Below, piece after piece: positions 12,401-22,357 of a stretch of 64,000 nucleotides of DNA. The stretch is from Amyelois transitella (lineage: Eukaryota; Arthropoda; Insecta; Lepidoptera; Pyralidae): the NCBI RefSeq assembly GCF_032362555.1, contig NC_083509.1, positions 9,633,001 to 9,697,000 of the forward strand. The letters are read 5' to 3'. The position numbers were made by a program, and so were the translations under genes. The notes beneath the pieces were generated by a model. The model made no database searches and was not told the origin of the DNA. It worked only from the letters and a program-made list of their open reading frames with translations. Numbering within the stretch: the first letter of the stretch is position 1; each line of letters begins with the position of its first letter.

Positions 12401-14331
12401 TCTTTTGTTACTTTTTTTCTTCCTTTAGCCACGGGCTCAGACTTCACTTCTTCCTCATTACTAGCATCATCCTTGGACTGAGGTTTACGTCCTCTTCTCT
12501 TAGCTGAAGGTTTTTCAGCAACAGCTTCTTTTTCTACATCACCATTAGCTTTCCCTGGTTTTGCTTTCTTGCCTCTTCCAGCTTTAACTACTGTCGGCTC
12601 TTTTTTTGCTTGTTTACCACGTCCCCTGCCAGCAGGAGCCTTTTCTGCCTCTTCAGAGTCACCATTGGCTTCAATATCCCCATTTTTGTCAGCTTCATCC
12701 CCATCATTAGAAACATCATCAGGATCAGATTCCTCAGCCTTTTTCTTTTTACTCTTCTTGGCTGGGGGAGCAACATCCTCAGCTTTATCATCAACTGGTT
12801 TCAGTCCATTTTTGTCATTTATTGCTTTCTTCTTTCCGCGTTTTGCCTTCTTATCTGGCACTGCAACATCCTCAATGTTCTCTTCAAGTTCTGCTTTAGC
12901 TTCAATCACTGGCTCCTCAATTATTTTTCCCTTTCCTTTGCCTTTTGGTGCTTCATCAGCTACTTTGACATCTGTGGCTTTCTATAAGAAATAATTATAT
13001 ATATCAGGAATTAAGTTAAAAATCTACATGTGAGAGTTACATACTGGTACCCTGCTAGGGGTAGCTGGTGCCCATTTGGTAACTTTCTGTGTGGACTTCA
13101 TAAAGGTAGGCTTTCCACATTACCGGGAACAAAATCCAAAATTATTATACTGGATACTTTAATTTACCCTATTTTTACTGTTTAATATCTCTAATTCAAC
13201 ATGTGATAAATGAAGTAGTTCACAATATAATAAGTATCTTTATTGTATCAAAATTTAAATTGTTATAGGAATTGTACATAATTAAAAGAAAAAAATCCAA
13301 TTATATATTTCATACACTATGATACTATTTGCCGTGTGGTTCCTGGCACCATTACAAAAAAGAATAGGACCACTCCATCTCTTTCCCACGGATGTCGTAA
13401 AAGGCGACTAAGGGATAGGCTTATAAACTTGGGATTCCTCTTTTAGGCGATGGGCTAGCAACCTGTCACTATTTTGAATCTCAATTCTATCACAAAGCCA
13501 AACAGCTGAGCGTGGCCTATCAGTCTTTTCAAGACTGGTGGCTCTGTCTACCCCGCTAGGGATATAGACGTGATCATATGTATGTATATATGTATGATAC
13601 TATATACATACACTATTTACATAAATAATTGGATTTTTTTCAGCATCAAGCATCTAAATTAGTCATAACACTGTGTACAAATAATAAGTATTAGTTAAGG
13701 TAAAGTGTTACATTTGCATCTACAATGCAAAAGGGTTTTCCCCATTATGATAGGATGAAAATTGGTTCAGCATCTGTACAGAAAAAAACTACACACTGTT
13801 TTTAGTTATTTTCATATGTACACAATTTTAACTGTTTTTTCATGGACATATTAAAGAAACTAGATTGAAAGATAAGAATAACCTAATTTTGCAGCATGAA
13901 TACGATTATAGAATGCATCCATGATTAATCCTCGTTTTTACTAGTGACAATACAATGATTTCTAACAATTAATAATCTATTATTAATATAGGATGGCCTA
14001 CAAAATGTGATTCAATATATGAGAAAAATGACGCATACATTTTATAAAGAAATAATCGACTGCACAGCCATTGCAACTTTTGGAGGCAAAGCTCGTGTAA
14101 ATTTGCATATCCAACACACGCGGTGAATTAAATTGTACTCAAATTGCGTATTGATCATAAATCTAACACACACAAAAATGGGAACACAATATTATCTTTT
14201 AATAGGCTTTATTAACACAATTCCTTTAGAACAAAGAGTAAAACATAAAGTAGGCAATGTGTTAGCAAAACGGAGCAGGAAGAGTTGAAAAATGATGAAG
14301 ATACCTTGGTTTTTGTAGATCTTGGTGCCAT
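9477..14331 (-). CDS. Rrp1: Recombination repair protein 1: AP endonuclease with long charged N-terminal tail
   Basis: Six exons on the minus strand join in phase: 14305-14331, 12246-12981, 11697-11855, 10185-10760, 9889-10069 and 9477-9615, giving 605 residues. The C-terminal ~265 residues are an exonuclease III/APE1-type endonuclease, which cuts abasic sites in base-excision repair. It has LQETK (catalytic Glu379), [21 protein letters not shown] (Asp491, Asn493), TFWTY and GSDHCPI (His589). Residues ~10-305 are a Lys/Glu-rich tail with repeated [18 protein letters not shown] and [10 protein letters not shown] patches. They resemble the extended tail of Drosophila Rrp1 and AT-hook/DNA-binding tails. 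The first exon encodes only nine residues (MAPRSTKTK). A possible alternative small exon lies at 13045-13101. The promoter is shared head to head with the THAP gene. Confidence 0.93.
9782..9841. repeat. Inverted repeat in Rrp1 intron 5
   Basis: GAAAAACTATCGCT (9782-9795) pairs exactly with AGCGATAGTTTTTC (9828-9841), and inner GTTTC/GAAAC at 9801-9805 and 9823-9827 extend the fold after a bulge. It is probably part of a small palindromic MITE-like element. Confidence 0.6.
12070..12186 (-). mobile_element. Decayed tRNA-derived SINE, minus strand
   Basis: Read on the minus strand it aligns with the SINE at 3196: GACTGCCTC, then GTGCACTTGTCTGTGACAC, GGAGGTCCCTGG and the body block TGTCCTGGGTCTTGG. 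The B box is ruined (GGTATAAAATCC). It lies in Rrp1 intron 2. Confidence 0.65.
13331..13600 (+). repeat. ~260-bp interspersed repeat, near full length
   Basis: Starts TGCCGTGTGGTTCCTGG, runs through CCACTCCATCTCTTTCCC, AAAAGGCGACTAAGGGAT, GGCGATGGGCTAGCAACCTG and CAGTCTTTTCAAGACTG, and ends CTACCCCGCTAGGGATATAG plus an (ATGT)n tail. It lies in Rrp1 intron 1. Orientation is set by the simple-repeat tail. There is no coding capacity, so it is probably a SINE-like passenger of a LINE. Confidence 0.75.
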
Positions 14332-14987
14332 TTTATTTTTCAATTATTATAAAACAACTAAACCAGTTTCTTATTAAATTTATTTAAAGGAAACGATACC
14401 GGCGTTTACACTTTCTACTGAACGGCAACGGCAAGCGAAAAGTTTCCGGCAAAAATTAATGACAGATCCCAGATGACAGCAAGAAATGCCAATAAACCGC
14501 GAATTTTTTTGTTTTTTTTTTTTAGTGGAATGCGAAGAAAATGAAGCCTCACTTCACAAAAGCAAAGCAAAAAACCGGCAGAATGCAACGGACTACATGG
14601 CAATGATTTGTACTGCATTGTCTGTCAATGTAATTTTATTTGTGATATGTCATTGTCAGTGTTTCGAGTTTCATATGTACATCAGTCAATGAAATAATAT
14701 TCTATGGAGGTGCCCTAATTGTTCAACTTGACTCAGAAATAAAAACTGATATATCTGTCTCTTTCTCACAACAGTGGTTTAACGGGAGAAAAAACGTTTA
14801 CACTCTTTTATCAGCACCCTCTTCATTGGCTTCGATGTGTTTGTGCTGGAGCACCGCCATCTTAAGTAGCCCGCTTAGCTTACTCGTGGAAGTTATCACC
14901 GTGAGGATTTTACGTTTTTCCGAGGAAATCTCGTGTTTTTCTACTGTTTACCAAGTTGTGCTTATATTAATCGTTAATAAACAACAA
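14332..14987. promoter_or_regulatory. Head-to-head promoter interval Rrp1 / THAP gene
   Basis: About 655 bases separate the Rrp1 start codon (minus, 14331) from the THAP gene start codon (plus, 14988). This interval must hold both promoters and 5' UTRs. No TATA box stands out. The motif CACCGCCATCTTAAG at ~14849 is a possible promoter-proximal site but is not assigned. The short frames at 14415-14692 are not supported as genes. Confidence 0.45.
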
Positions 14988-15253
14988 ATGAAGTGTTCAA
15001 TAGCATATTGTGGCTTATGCCAAAGCAAAAATAGGCCGAATTTAACCTTTCACCGGTAAGTGGTTAATATTTGGTTAAATTATTGTCTATCATACAGTGT
15101 ATTTAATTAAATGTGTTTAAAAACCTTATTACTTTTAATCTTCTTTGTTGTGAGCTTTAAAAAATTGTAATATTCTCAATATTTCATTCACATCGAAAAC
15201 ATAAACACGTGTGCTAGTGTTGAACATCATCGAACATAGAATCTTATCGATAA

Positions 15254-15946
15254 ACTAGCTGTGCCCGCGACTTCGTCCGCGTGGAATAGTTATTTGGAAA
15301 TCATGAAAGCCCTCAAGGACGAATAATTTTCCCCGTTTTTTTTTCACATTTTCCATTATTTCTTTGCTTCTTATAGTTGCAGCGTGATGTTATATAGCCT
15401 AAACATTTTTTATTTTTAAATTGTTATATATTCTATGATGTTCATTGAAATTAAGTGATGTCCAAGACAATTTTGTTCACAATTAAGTACTCATAAGCAA
15501 CAATACATTTATTTGGATAAAGATTAATATTATTACGTTGATACAACTCTTAACAAATAATGCATTAATTTCGACCAAATTTGGTTTCCATAAGAACGGT
15601 TCTAGTGAGTTTATCTTAAAAGATAGACATATACTGTCGCGGACATTTTTTTAGATTATTACAAGAGGAATAATTCTTTCATACATATATTTTTGGTATC
15701 TTGAACCGTTTTTGCAGCGGAAGCCCTCAAGAATGAGTAATTTTCCCCGTTTTTTTCACATTTTCCATTATTTCTTCGCTTCTAATAGTTGCAGCGTGAT
15801 GTTTTATAGCCTATAGCCTTCCTCGATAAATGGTCTATTGAACACAAAAATAATTTTTCAATTGGAACCAGTAGTTCCTGAGATTAGCGCGTAAACAAAC
15901 TCTTCAGCTTTATAATAGTATGTATATGTATAGTATTAGTATAGAT
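15254..15946 (-). mobile_element. Helitron-like element(s), minus strand, in THAP gene intron 1
   Basis: The left side is the inverted Helitron 3' end (ACTAG then CTGTGCCCGCGACTTCGTCCGCG) and the right side is the inverted 5' end (CTTCAGCTTTATAATAG ... TAGTATTAGTATAG). An inner block, AAGCCCTCAAG ... TTTTCCCCGTTTTT ... GCAGCGTGATGTT, occurs twice (from ~15307 and ~15721), so this is a duplicated or nested copy. Confidence 0.7.
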
Positions 15947-16313
15947 AAGGGGCTAAGTTATGATATTGTATTTTTTTCTTGTTTTAGTTTACCAAGGAAC
16001 GAATCTCGGCGAAGGGAATGGCTACAAATAATTGGCATAGAAAATATCCGGCCGGGAACAAAAGACATCTATGTGTGCTCAATGCACTTTGAAGAGAGTG
16101 CATTCAATAAAACTTTAAATATAGTTAGATTGAGAGATGATGCTATCCCAACAATATTTGCAAAGGTAAATAATGTGTCAATCTATTTATTTTGGATCCA
16201 ATGAAGTTATTTAAATTTTACCCTGTAACTGTTGACCGATTATTCTGATTACCATATACTTCACAATTTCTATTTTGACTGATATTATTATTTAGCATGA
16301 CGTGTTGTGATTG

Positions 16314-16349
16314 TGACAAAAGTACATGAAGTCTCATGTACTTTTGTCA
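16314..16349. repeat. Perfect 16-bp inverted repeat, 4-base loop
   Basis: TGACAAAAGTACATGA (16314-16329), loop AGTC, then the exact reverse complement (16334-16349). It lies in THAP gene intron 2. Confidence 0.85.
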
Positions 16350-17079
16350 ACTCATAGAAAACATAATAAGCCTTTTTTCTACAATTTTGTTCTGATACTT
16401 ACTAATTTTCTTATTTCAATTTTGACTGAAATGTATTTTTATATTAATCGGAACAAATTTTGTTCTAGTACTCACAAAATATCTTATAAAAAGTAGTCGC
16501 AGGCCTCCATAAAAAAATTTTGAGTTGCAGGATGTCCACATTTTAATCTACCACAATCACTGGATTATCACAACCTATCACAAACACTGGTGATGAGGCT
16601 GGTGGTGTGATGAGTGTTCCTTAATGTTATTATGATATTTTTCTTTACAATGTTATAAAATGAAAAGATGTGATTGTTTTTACATGAATAAGCTCTAAAA
16701 CTATGGGTCCAATTATAAAAATTATTTTAATGCTAGAAAGCTGCGTTATCCCCAAGTAACTTATTATGTGTGTACCATGGGCAAAAGCGTGGGTGTCTGT
16801 TGGTGTACAATAAAAACTTTTAAGTTACAAAAAAATACTTATAGATTAACAATTTACCAAACATTTGAGTCCATGTTTCTATTTTACCTACCTATTATTA
16901 CTTGTAACCATGTCATTTGTTAAATCTTCAATTTTTTTCTCTTTCAGGCAGACCATCCATCCCCATCTGCATTAATGGACATTACAACTACCACTGATCA
17001 ACCACTTAACACCATTGATCAACCATCATGCTCAAGTAATCCTCCACATCCACATGATCTTGAATTGGTATGAGTTTAT

Positions 17080-17150
17080 ACATACATACATACATAAAAT
17101 CACGCCTCTTTCTCGGAGGGGTAGGCAGAGACTACCTCTTTCCACGTATG
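17080..17150 (-). mobile_element. RTE-like 3' tail fragment
   Basis: CATACATACATACATAAAAT then CACGCCTCTTTCTCGGAGG and TAGGCAGAGACTACCTCTTT is the reverse complement of the RTE-like 3' end at ~24535-24600. It is a severely 5'-truncated insertion in THAP gene intron 3. Confidence 0.75.
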
Positions 17151-19500
17151 AGTTTATGATGAAATAATTTTGGTTTGTCACGTAGAATTAATTTTTTTTT
17201 ATTTGATTAGTATGTCATTCATTCATGCTGTTATAAATGTTTATGTAATCATGAGTACCAATAATGAAAATTTCCCTAATGTTCCAGGATTCTGCACTCC
17301 GAGAATTAAAAAGATTAGAGGAAAAAGTGGAGAAACAGAAAAAGAAAATTAAATGCTTGAATGAAGTGGTCCGTCAACAAAAGATTAAACTTGACTCCTT
17401 TAAAAATATAATAATAGAGTTGAAGCAAAAAAATTTAATAAATGTGGAGACATCCATGTTATTAAGGCAATGCACTGGATCAAAGGACTTTTTAGAGAGG
17501 CAGATTTTAAAATGTAAAGGGATGCCATTGCCAAAACAGTACTCTGAAGAAATCAGAAAGTTTGCCCTTACCCTGCATTTTTATTCTCCAAAGGCTTATG
17601 ATTTCATCCGAAGAACATACGAGTCCTGTCTCCCACATCCACGGACCCTCAGCAAGTGGTATGAAAACGTAGATGCTGCACCTGGGCTGTGTCAAGAAGC
17701 CTTTCGTACCCTTGAAGCTAAGGTTAAGGCTAGTAAAGAGCCTGTCATCTGTGCCCTCGTGATAGATGAAATGTCTATCAGAAAATCCCTAATTTGGGAT
17801 CCACGACTAAAACAATATCACGGTCGAGTAAACATTGGGTCTGACTTAGATAGTGACATTGCTGAAGTAGCAAACCAAAGTTTGGTATTTCTTTTAAACT
17901 GTGTTAATGGAAAATGGAAGCTGCCCGTGGCATATTTTCTCATCACTAGTTTAAGTGGTGAGCAAAAGGCTGGTCTATTGCTTTCATGTTTACATAAATG
18001 TTTTGAAGTAGGTGTTAATGTTGTCAGCGTTACGTGTGATGGACCTGCATCGAATTTTTCAATGTTTGAATGTATGGGGTGCAATCTCATGCAAATGAAT
18101 GAGACCTTCTTTTTTTTGAGAATCATAAAATATATGCATTTATTGACCCTTGTCATGCGCTAAAATTAGTTAGAAACGCTTTTGGAGATAAACAAATTTT
18201 TTATGATTCATTAGGAGCAAAAATTGATTACAATTTATTAGTTAAACTTGTGGAATTGCAAGAGAGTGAAGGCTTGCATCTGGCCACTAAAGTCACGAAA
18301 GCCCATGTATTTTTCAATAAACAAAAAATGAAGGTCCGATTAGCGACGCAGCTGCTAAGTGAGTCCGTTGCCGACGCGCTTGAGTATTGCAGCAAAGAAT
18401 TAAAAATCGAAGGGTTCGAAGATTGTGATGGGACCATACTTTTTATTAGAATTCTGAATGACGTATTCGATGTGCTGAACAGCTATTCTGTGAGACCTCC
18501 AGGGTGGAAAAAAGCAATTTGCTCTAATAACATTGGACTTGTGGAAGCGCTTTTTGAAAAGGCCGAAAAGTACATTAGTACATTAAGATTTGCCGACGGA
18601 ACATTAGTAATAGAATCCCAGAGGAAGACCGGTTTCATTGGCTTAATCGTCGATATGAAAAGCGCTTTACAATTATTTATGGAATTAGTGCTCGAAAATT
18701 CAATCCTGGTGTACTTACCGATTTATAAATTTAGCCAAGACCATATCGAGTTGTTTTTTTCCGCAATCAGGGCCCGCGGAGGCTTTAATAATAATCCAAA
18801 TGCAGTGCAATTTAGGGCTGCATTTAAGCGGCTTTTAATACGCGCCGAGATACGCGATAGTGGGGTTGGGAACTGCATACCGTTAGAGCAGATTAATATC
18901 TTGAACTGCTCTAGTACTACAGATCCAGTTCGCACCATAAACGACCTCACAGAAAAAAAGTCATTTATAGAAGTTGAAGAAGACGATAGCGAGTTATTCG
19001 ATGAATATATAGACTGTCTTAATAGCAACATCTCAAAATATGCTGAGTCTGTTGTTACATATATTGCAGGGTTTGTTGCAAGGAAACTATCACGAAATTT
19101 AAAATGTTCAGTCTGTGAGTCATTGTTGCGTGGAGACCCTCAAATTTATTCAAAATCTTTAATAACTTACAAAACTCATGGAGGTCTTATTTATCCTTCA
19201 CAAGATCTCGAGAAGATTTGTCTTAAAACGGAAAAGATACTAAAAAGAAATTTCAGGAAAACTAACACTGAAAAATATTATCTCTACATATATTCATTCC
19301 TAATAGAGAACATTGAAGAATGTTCGAAAATATTATCTTCAGACTCCAGCGAGCATGATTCAAAACATCAACTTTTATTAATTAAATCAGTTATCAAAAC
19401 TTACCTTGACATTCGATTCAGATATTTCGGTAAAAAGACGACAGAAAAAATTTCTCTGAGAACCTATTTTAATAAGATTATTTTATTTCGCAACGAATAA

Positions 19501-21780
19501 ATATACATAAAATTAAAGTAGCCTTTGTGTTTTTGGAATGAGAATCGAAATTTAAATAATTGATTTTATAAAAAATGATTTTGTTGTGTTGTTTAATCAT
19601 CTGTCTTCCAATCCAAAGATGGCGCTACCGTTCTGTAAATTTTAGCTCCATGTTAATAAATTCATTATAATAGTATTTCTTGCCATTCAGACGTTGCAAC
19701 ATAAAAATCAGTGCATTATATTACAATTGAACTGTGTTATTGTTATCGATTATAAAGAAATGTGTTTTTGGCGCACTACAGTAGCACGAAGAAATATTGT
19801 GAAATAAATGTAAAAAGAACTAAAACTAGCTATAATTTTAATGTTAATTAAGAAAATATTATAATAAATGTAATATAGTGTTTCTTCGCTAAAAAGTATA
19901 TATAGTTTTGTATGGGTAATTTGTGATGAAAGTTGTAGTCAAGAAGTTGCCGGTTTATAACGTAAACAAAGGTTAGTTCGCCTGTTTTTGTAATTTTATT
20001 GTTTATCGTACTGCACACCATCAGGTATACTTTATCGACTCTTCTGTTGCCACACACCCAGACGGTAGTCATACTTAATACTTATAAAGTAGGTAGATCT
20101 TGCTAGGGTTAGGTAAGTTGGTTTATAAACTTAGCAAGCACTTTTATATCAAAAACTATATTCGTTCTGTTACCTCCACTCCTCTCTTAGACTCCAGTTA
20201 CTCAGTGTTGATCTCACAAGTGTGACCTCACTCATGTGAAATTAAAAAACAAACTACAGCTATTCGGTTTAGTCATAACAAATACAATAAAAAGAAGCAG
20301 AAAACTGAGAAAATTAAATAAATGTATACAAATATGTGTTCTTGTTTAGAATTAACTGAGTGTATATTGCTGGAAAGTCAGAAGTTATACAGACAGTAGT
20401 ACCGTGGTTCCCTCTCCATGTCTTGGGGGCTTGTCTGATAGTATGCCGGAGTGTCGTTGTTTGATACGTGTAGCCCACAGAACACTGTTTTTTTTTTCAG
20501 ACAGTATAGGACGCAACATGGGTAAACTGTTAAGTGAGAATTTAGAAAACATAATACATTATTGTCTAACCAATTCGAAAACTTCTCACAAATCATTAAG
20601 AGTATAAAAAACACACAATTGAGCAACACGTTATAATGGTTGGAAACAGTTAAAATATTAGCAAACAAGACCTTATTCAGGGTCTAGGTACTCTAAATAA
20701 TTTAAATGTATGTAAAATATTTTTTTGTGCTTTTCGTTATTTAAGTTGCCAGACGCTAAAAAGAAATCAATTTATTCATTTGATCAATAATATGGTTAAC
20801 AATATGTCATATCGTCATGACAAGTTCGTATTTTTTGATACGAATCTGTTTATAAAAAAATGTTTATTGACGAAAGATAATGTTTATATTTTAAGATTTT
20901 ATAAAAATAGAATTGCTACTTTGTTAGCAAACAACATAAAAGAACTGACGGGTTTACATTGTGGTAAACGATTCTTTACATTTCTTTACATTCTTTACAT
21001 AATCTGTCAAAATCGACAGAATCATCAAATTTTTGTAATGATGATTCTGTGGACGCAACACGTGATTTAAACTAAACCTTAGGACTGTTTGTATTAGTGT
21101 TTAGGTATCTTGTGCCGAACTTGAGGAACACATTGTTATTTGTATTTATAGTCCACTCAATAATAGTTTTATTAATTTTCTGAATGTAATAAATAAATAA
21201 TAATAATTTTATTTATTTTTTCACAAAATTTTTACATTTGGTGCATGCAAGTAACAGGGTTAACACTTATACTACTACTTTTAATAAAATAGGTACCTAA
21301 TTACTGTAAATTTTGTGAAGACTGGCGCTTGAAATAGGCTTAAACTGCCTGTCGTACAAGACACCAGGTCTCCACATCCTAGATAAGGCTTCTATTATAA
21401 TTTTAACAAATTGTGACATATATCTTTGAACTCAGTGCACACACATATAATTATATCTATAGAACCGAGATGCTTGCGTTGGGTGTATAAGATAAACAAT
21501 ATAGGAACATACAATATAAAAAAAAATATTTAAGGGCATACATAGGTACATATATAAAAATATACAAGATACATATAGACACAAACGCATATATAAATAT
21601 TCCTGCATAAGAAAGTGATTTTTTTTTCTTTATTTAAATTTATATTTCTCTTGTGTTGGGAGCCTTATGCCTTATTTTTATTTTATTTTATTTTTGTTAA
21701 TATGTGTTTTGGTTTTTTTTTTCATTATTTTAATGGTGTCAAGAGGTGATCTATATCATATTCATTTAGATGGAGTAAAT
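19501..21780. other. Intergenic, no gene recognised
   Basis: AT-rich sequence after the THAP gene. Open frames at 20378-20668 and 20780-21070 have no recognisable domain, no splice context and no composition bias. From ~21190 the sequence may be the untranslated tail of the minus-strand Jockey-like copy that follows. Confidence 0.35.
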
Positions 21781-22125
21781 AGTTAAATTACTTATCTTTT
21801 AATTGTTTGTTAGTGTACTTAATAATATTTAATCTGTTTTGAAGGATGGTATATATTCTTGGGGCTAGAAAGTTGTATAATCTTTGAGCAAAGCGAGTCT
21901 TTCATAGGGGTACATTAAACCGATATCTTCTAGTGTCAGACAGTAAGGTTTGTTCAGAATGACGGTGAAACCTGCGAACAACATTATATATGAAGAGCTT
22001 GCGTAAGCTTAGGGTCTTAGTTTTGAAATGAAGTGGCGCAGTTGGATGACGAATTGGCACAGACATGAGTACTTTCAAAACTGCTCTTTGTGCTCTTTCC
22101 ACTGGTAGGAAGTGTTCCTGCGCTG
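21780..22125 (-). mobile_element. Jockey-like LINE fragment: C-terminal end of the reverse transcriptase ORF
   Basis: The minus-strand frame reads HFLPVERAQRAVLKVLMS, then LRKLFIYNVVRRFHRH. After an in-frame TGA (21902-21904) it continues KTRFAQRLYNFLAPRIY. This is the usual C-terminal region of Jockey-type ORF2 proteins (LERAQRAVLK and LYN-x-LAPRI blocks). It is inactive: truncated and interrupted by a stop. Confidence 0.65.
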
Positions 22126-22345
22126 CAATGGAGGAAGTTCTAAGAGTAGTTGCAAAAAGTAATAAGAAAGTAATTGTTTGCGGTGATTTTAACATTGACC
22201 TATTAGTTAGCTCCACAGTGACAACACAGTTTCGTAACCTACTTAAATGTTTTAACTTAGATAATGCGTTCTTGGAACCAACCCGCTTCATTGCCACATC
22301 TGCTAAATGTATTGATAATGTTTTTAGTGAAAAGAAACCAAATAA
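22126..22345 (+). mobile_element. Jockey-like LINE fragment: endonuclease part, inverted relative to its neighbour
   Basis: The plus-strand frame contains KKVIVCGDFNIDLL, FRNLLKCFNLDNAF, EPTRF and KCIDNVFSE. These are the C-terminal half of an APE-type endonuclease domain of a CR1/Jockey-type LINE. It abuts, head to head, the minus-strand RT fragment at 21780-22125, as expected for a twin-priming inversion of one insertion. Confidence 0.6.
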
Positions 22346-22357
22346 TAAAAAAATAGA

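Larger units (their letters stand above)
14988..19500 (+). pseudogene. THAP-domain P-element-type transposase gene, one frame break
   Basis: Exons 14988-15055, 15988-16165, 16948-17067 and 17288-19500 join in phase and give ~859 residues if one break is bridged. The N terminus is a C2CH THAP finger (C3, C8, C53, H56, with AIPTIF-type end). A linker and a Lys/Glu/Leu coiled coil (~123-180) follow. The transposase core has ALVIDEMSIRK (Asp282), VTCDGPASN (Asp373) and FSQDHIELFFSAIRARGG, whose Glu fits the third acidic residue of the RNase H-like fold. Frame changes by -1 at eight T (18110-18117). Downstream the protein continues in normal homologous style (IDPCHALKLVRNAF). Length is close to human THAP9 and P transposase. 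No terminal inverted repeats were found, so a domesticated gene and a decaying transposon are both open. A homopolymer miscount in the assembly would make it intact. Confidence 0.8.

Noticed and set aside
12265-12994. Phe/Ser-rich plus-strand open frames
   Set aside because: Antisense shadows of the Lys/Glu-rich Rrp1 exon 2.
14700-19700. P-element terminal inverted repeats around the THAP transposase gene
   Set aside because: Only a weak CCGCCATCTT / AAGATGGCG resemblance (~14852 and ~19616) was seen, too short and imperfect to call TIRs.
20780-21070. 96-residue plus-strand frame (MINNMVNNMSYRH start)
   Set aside because: No recognisable domain, intergenic base composition, and no splice partners; possibly a chance ORF.
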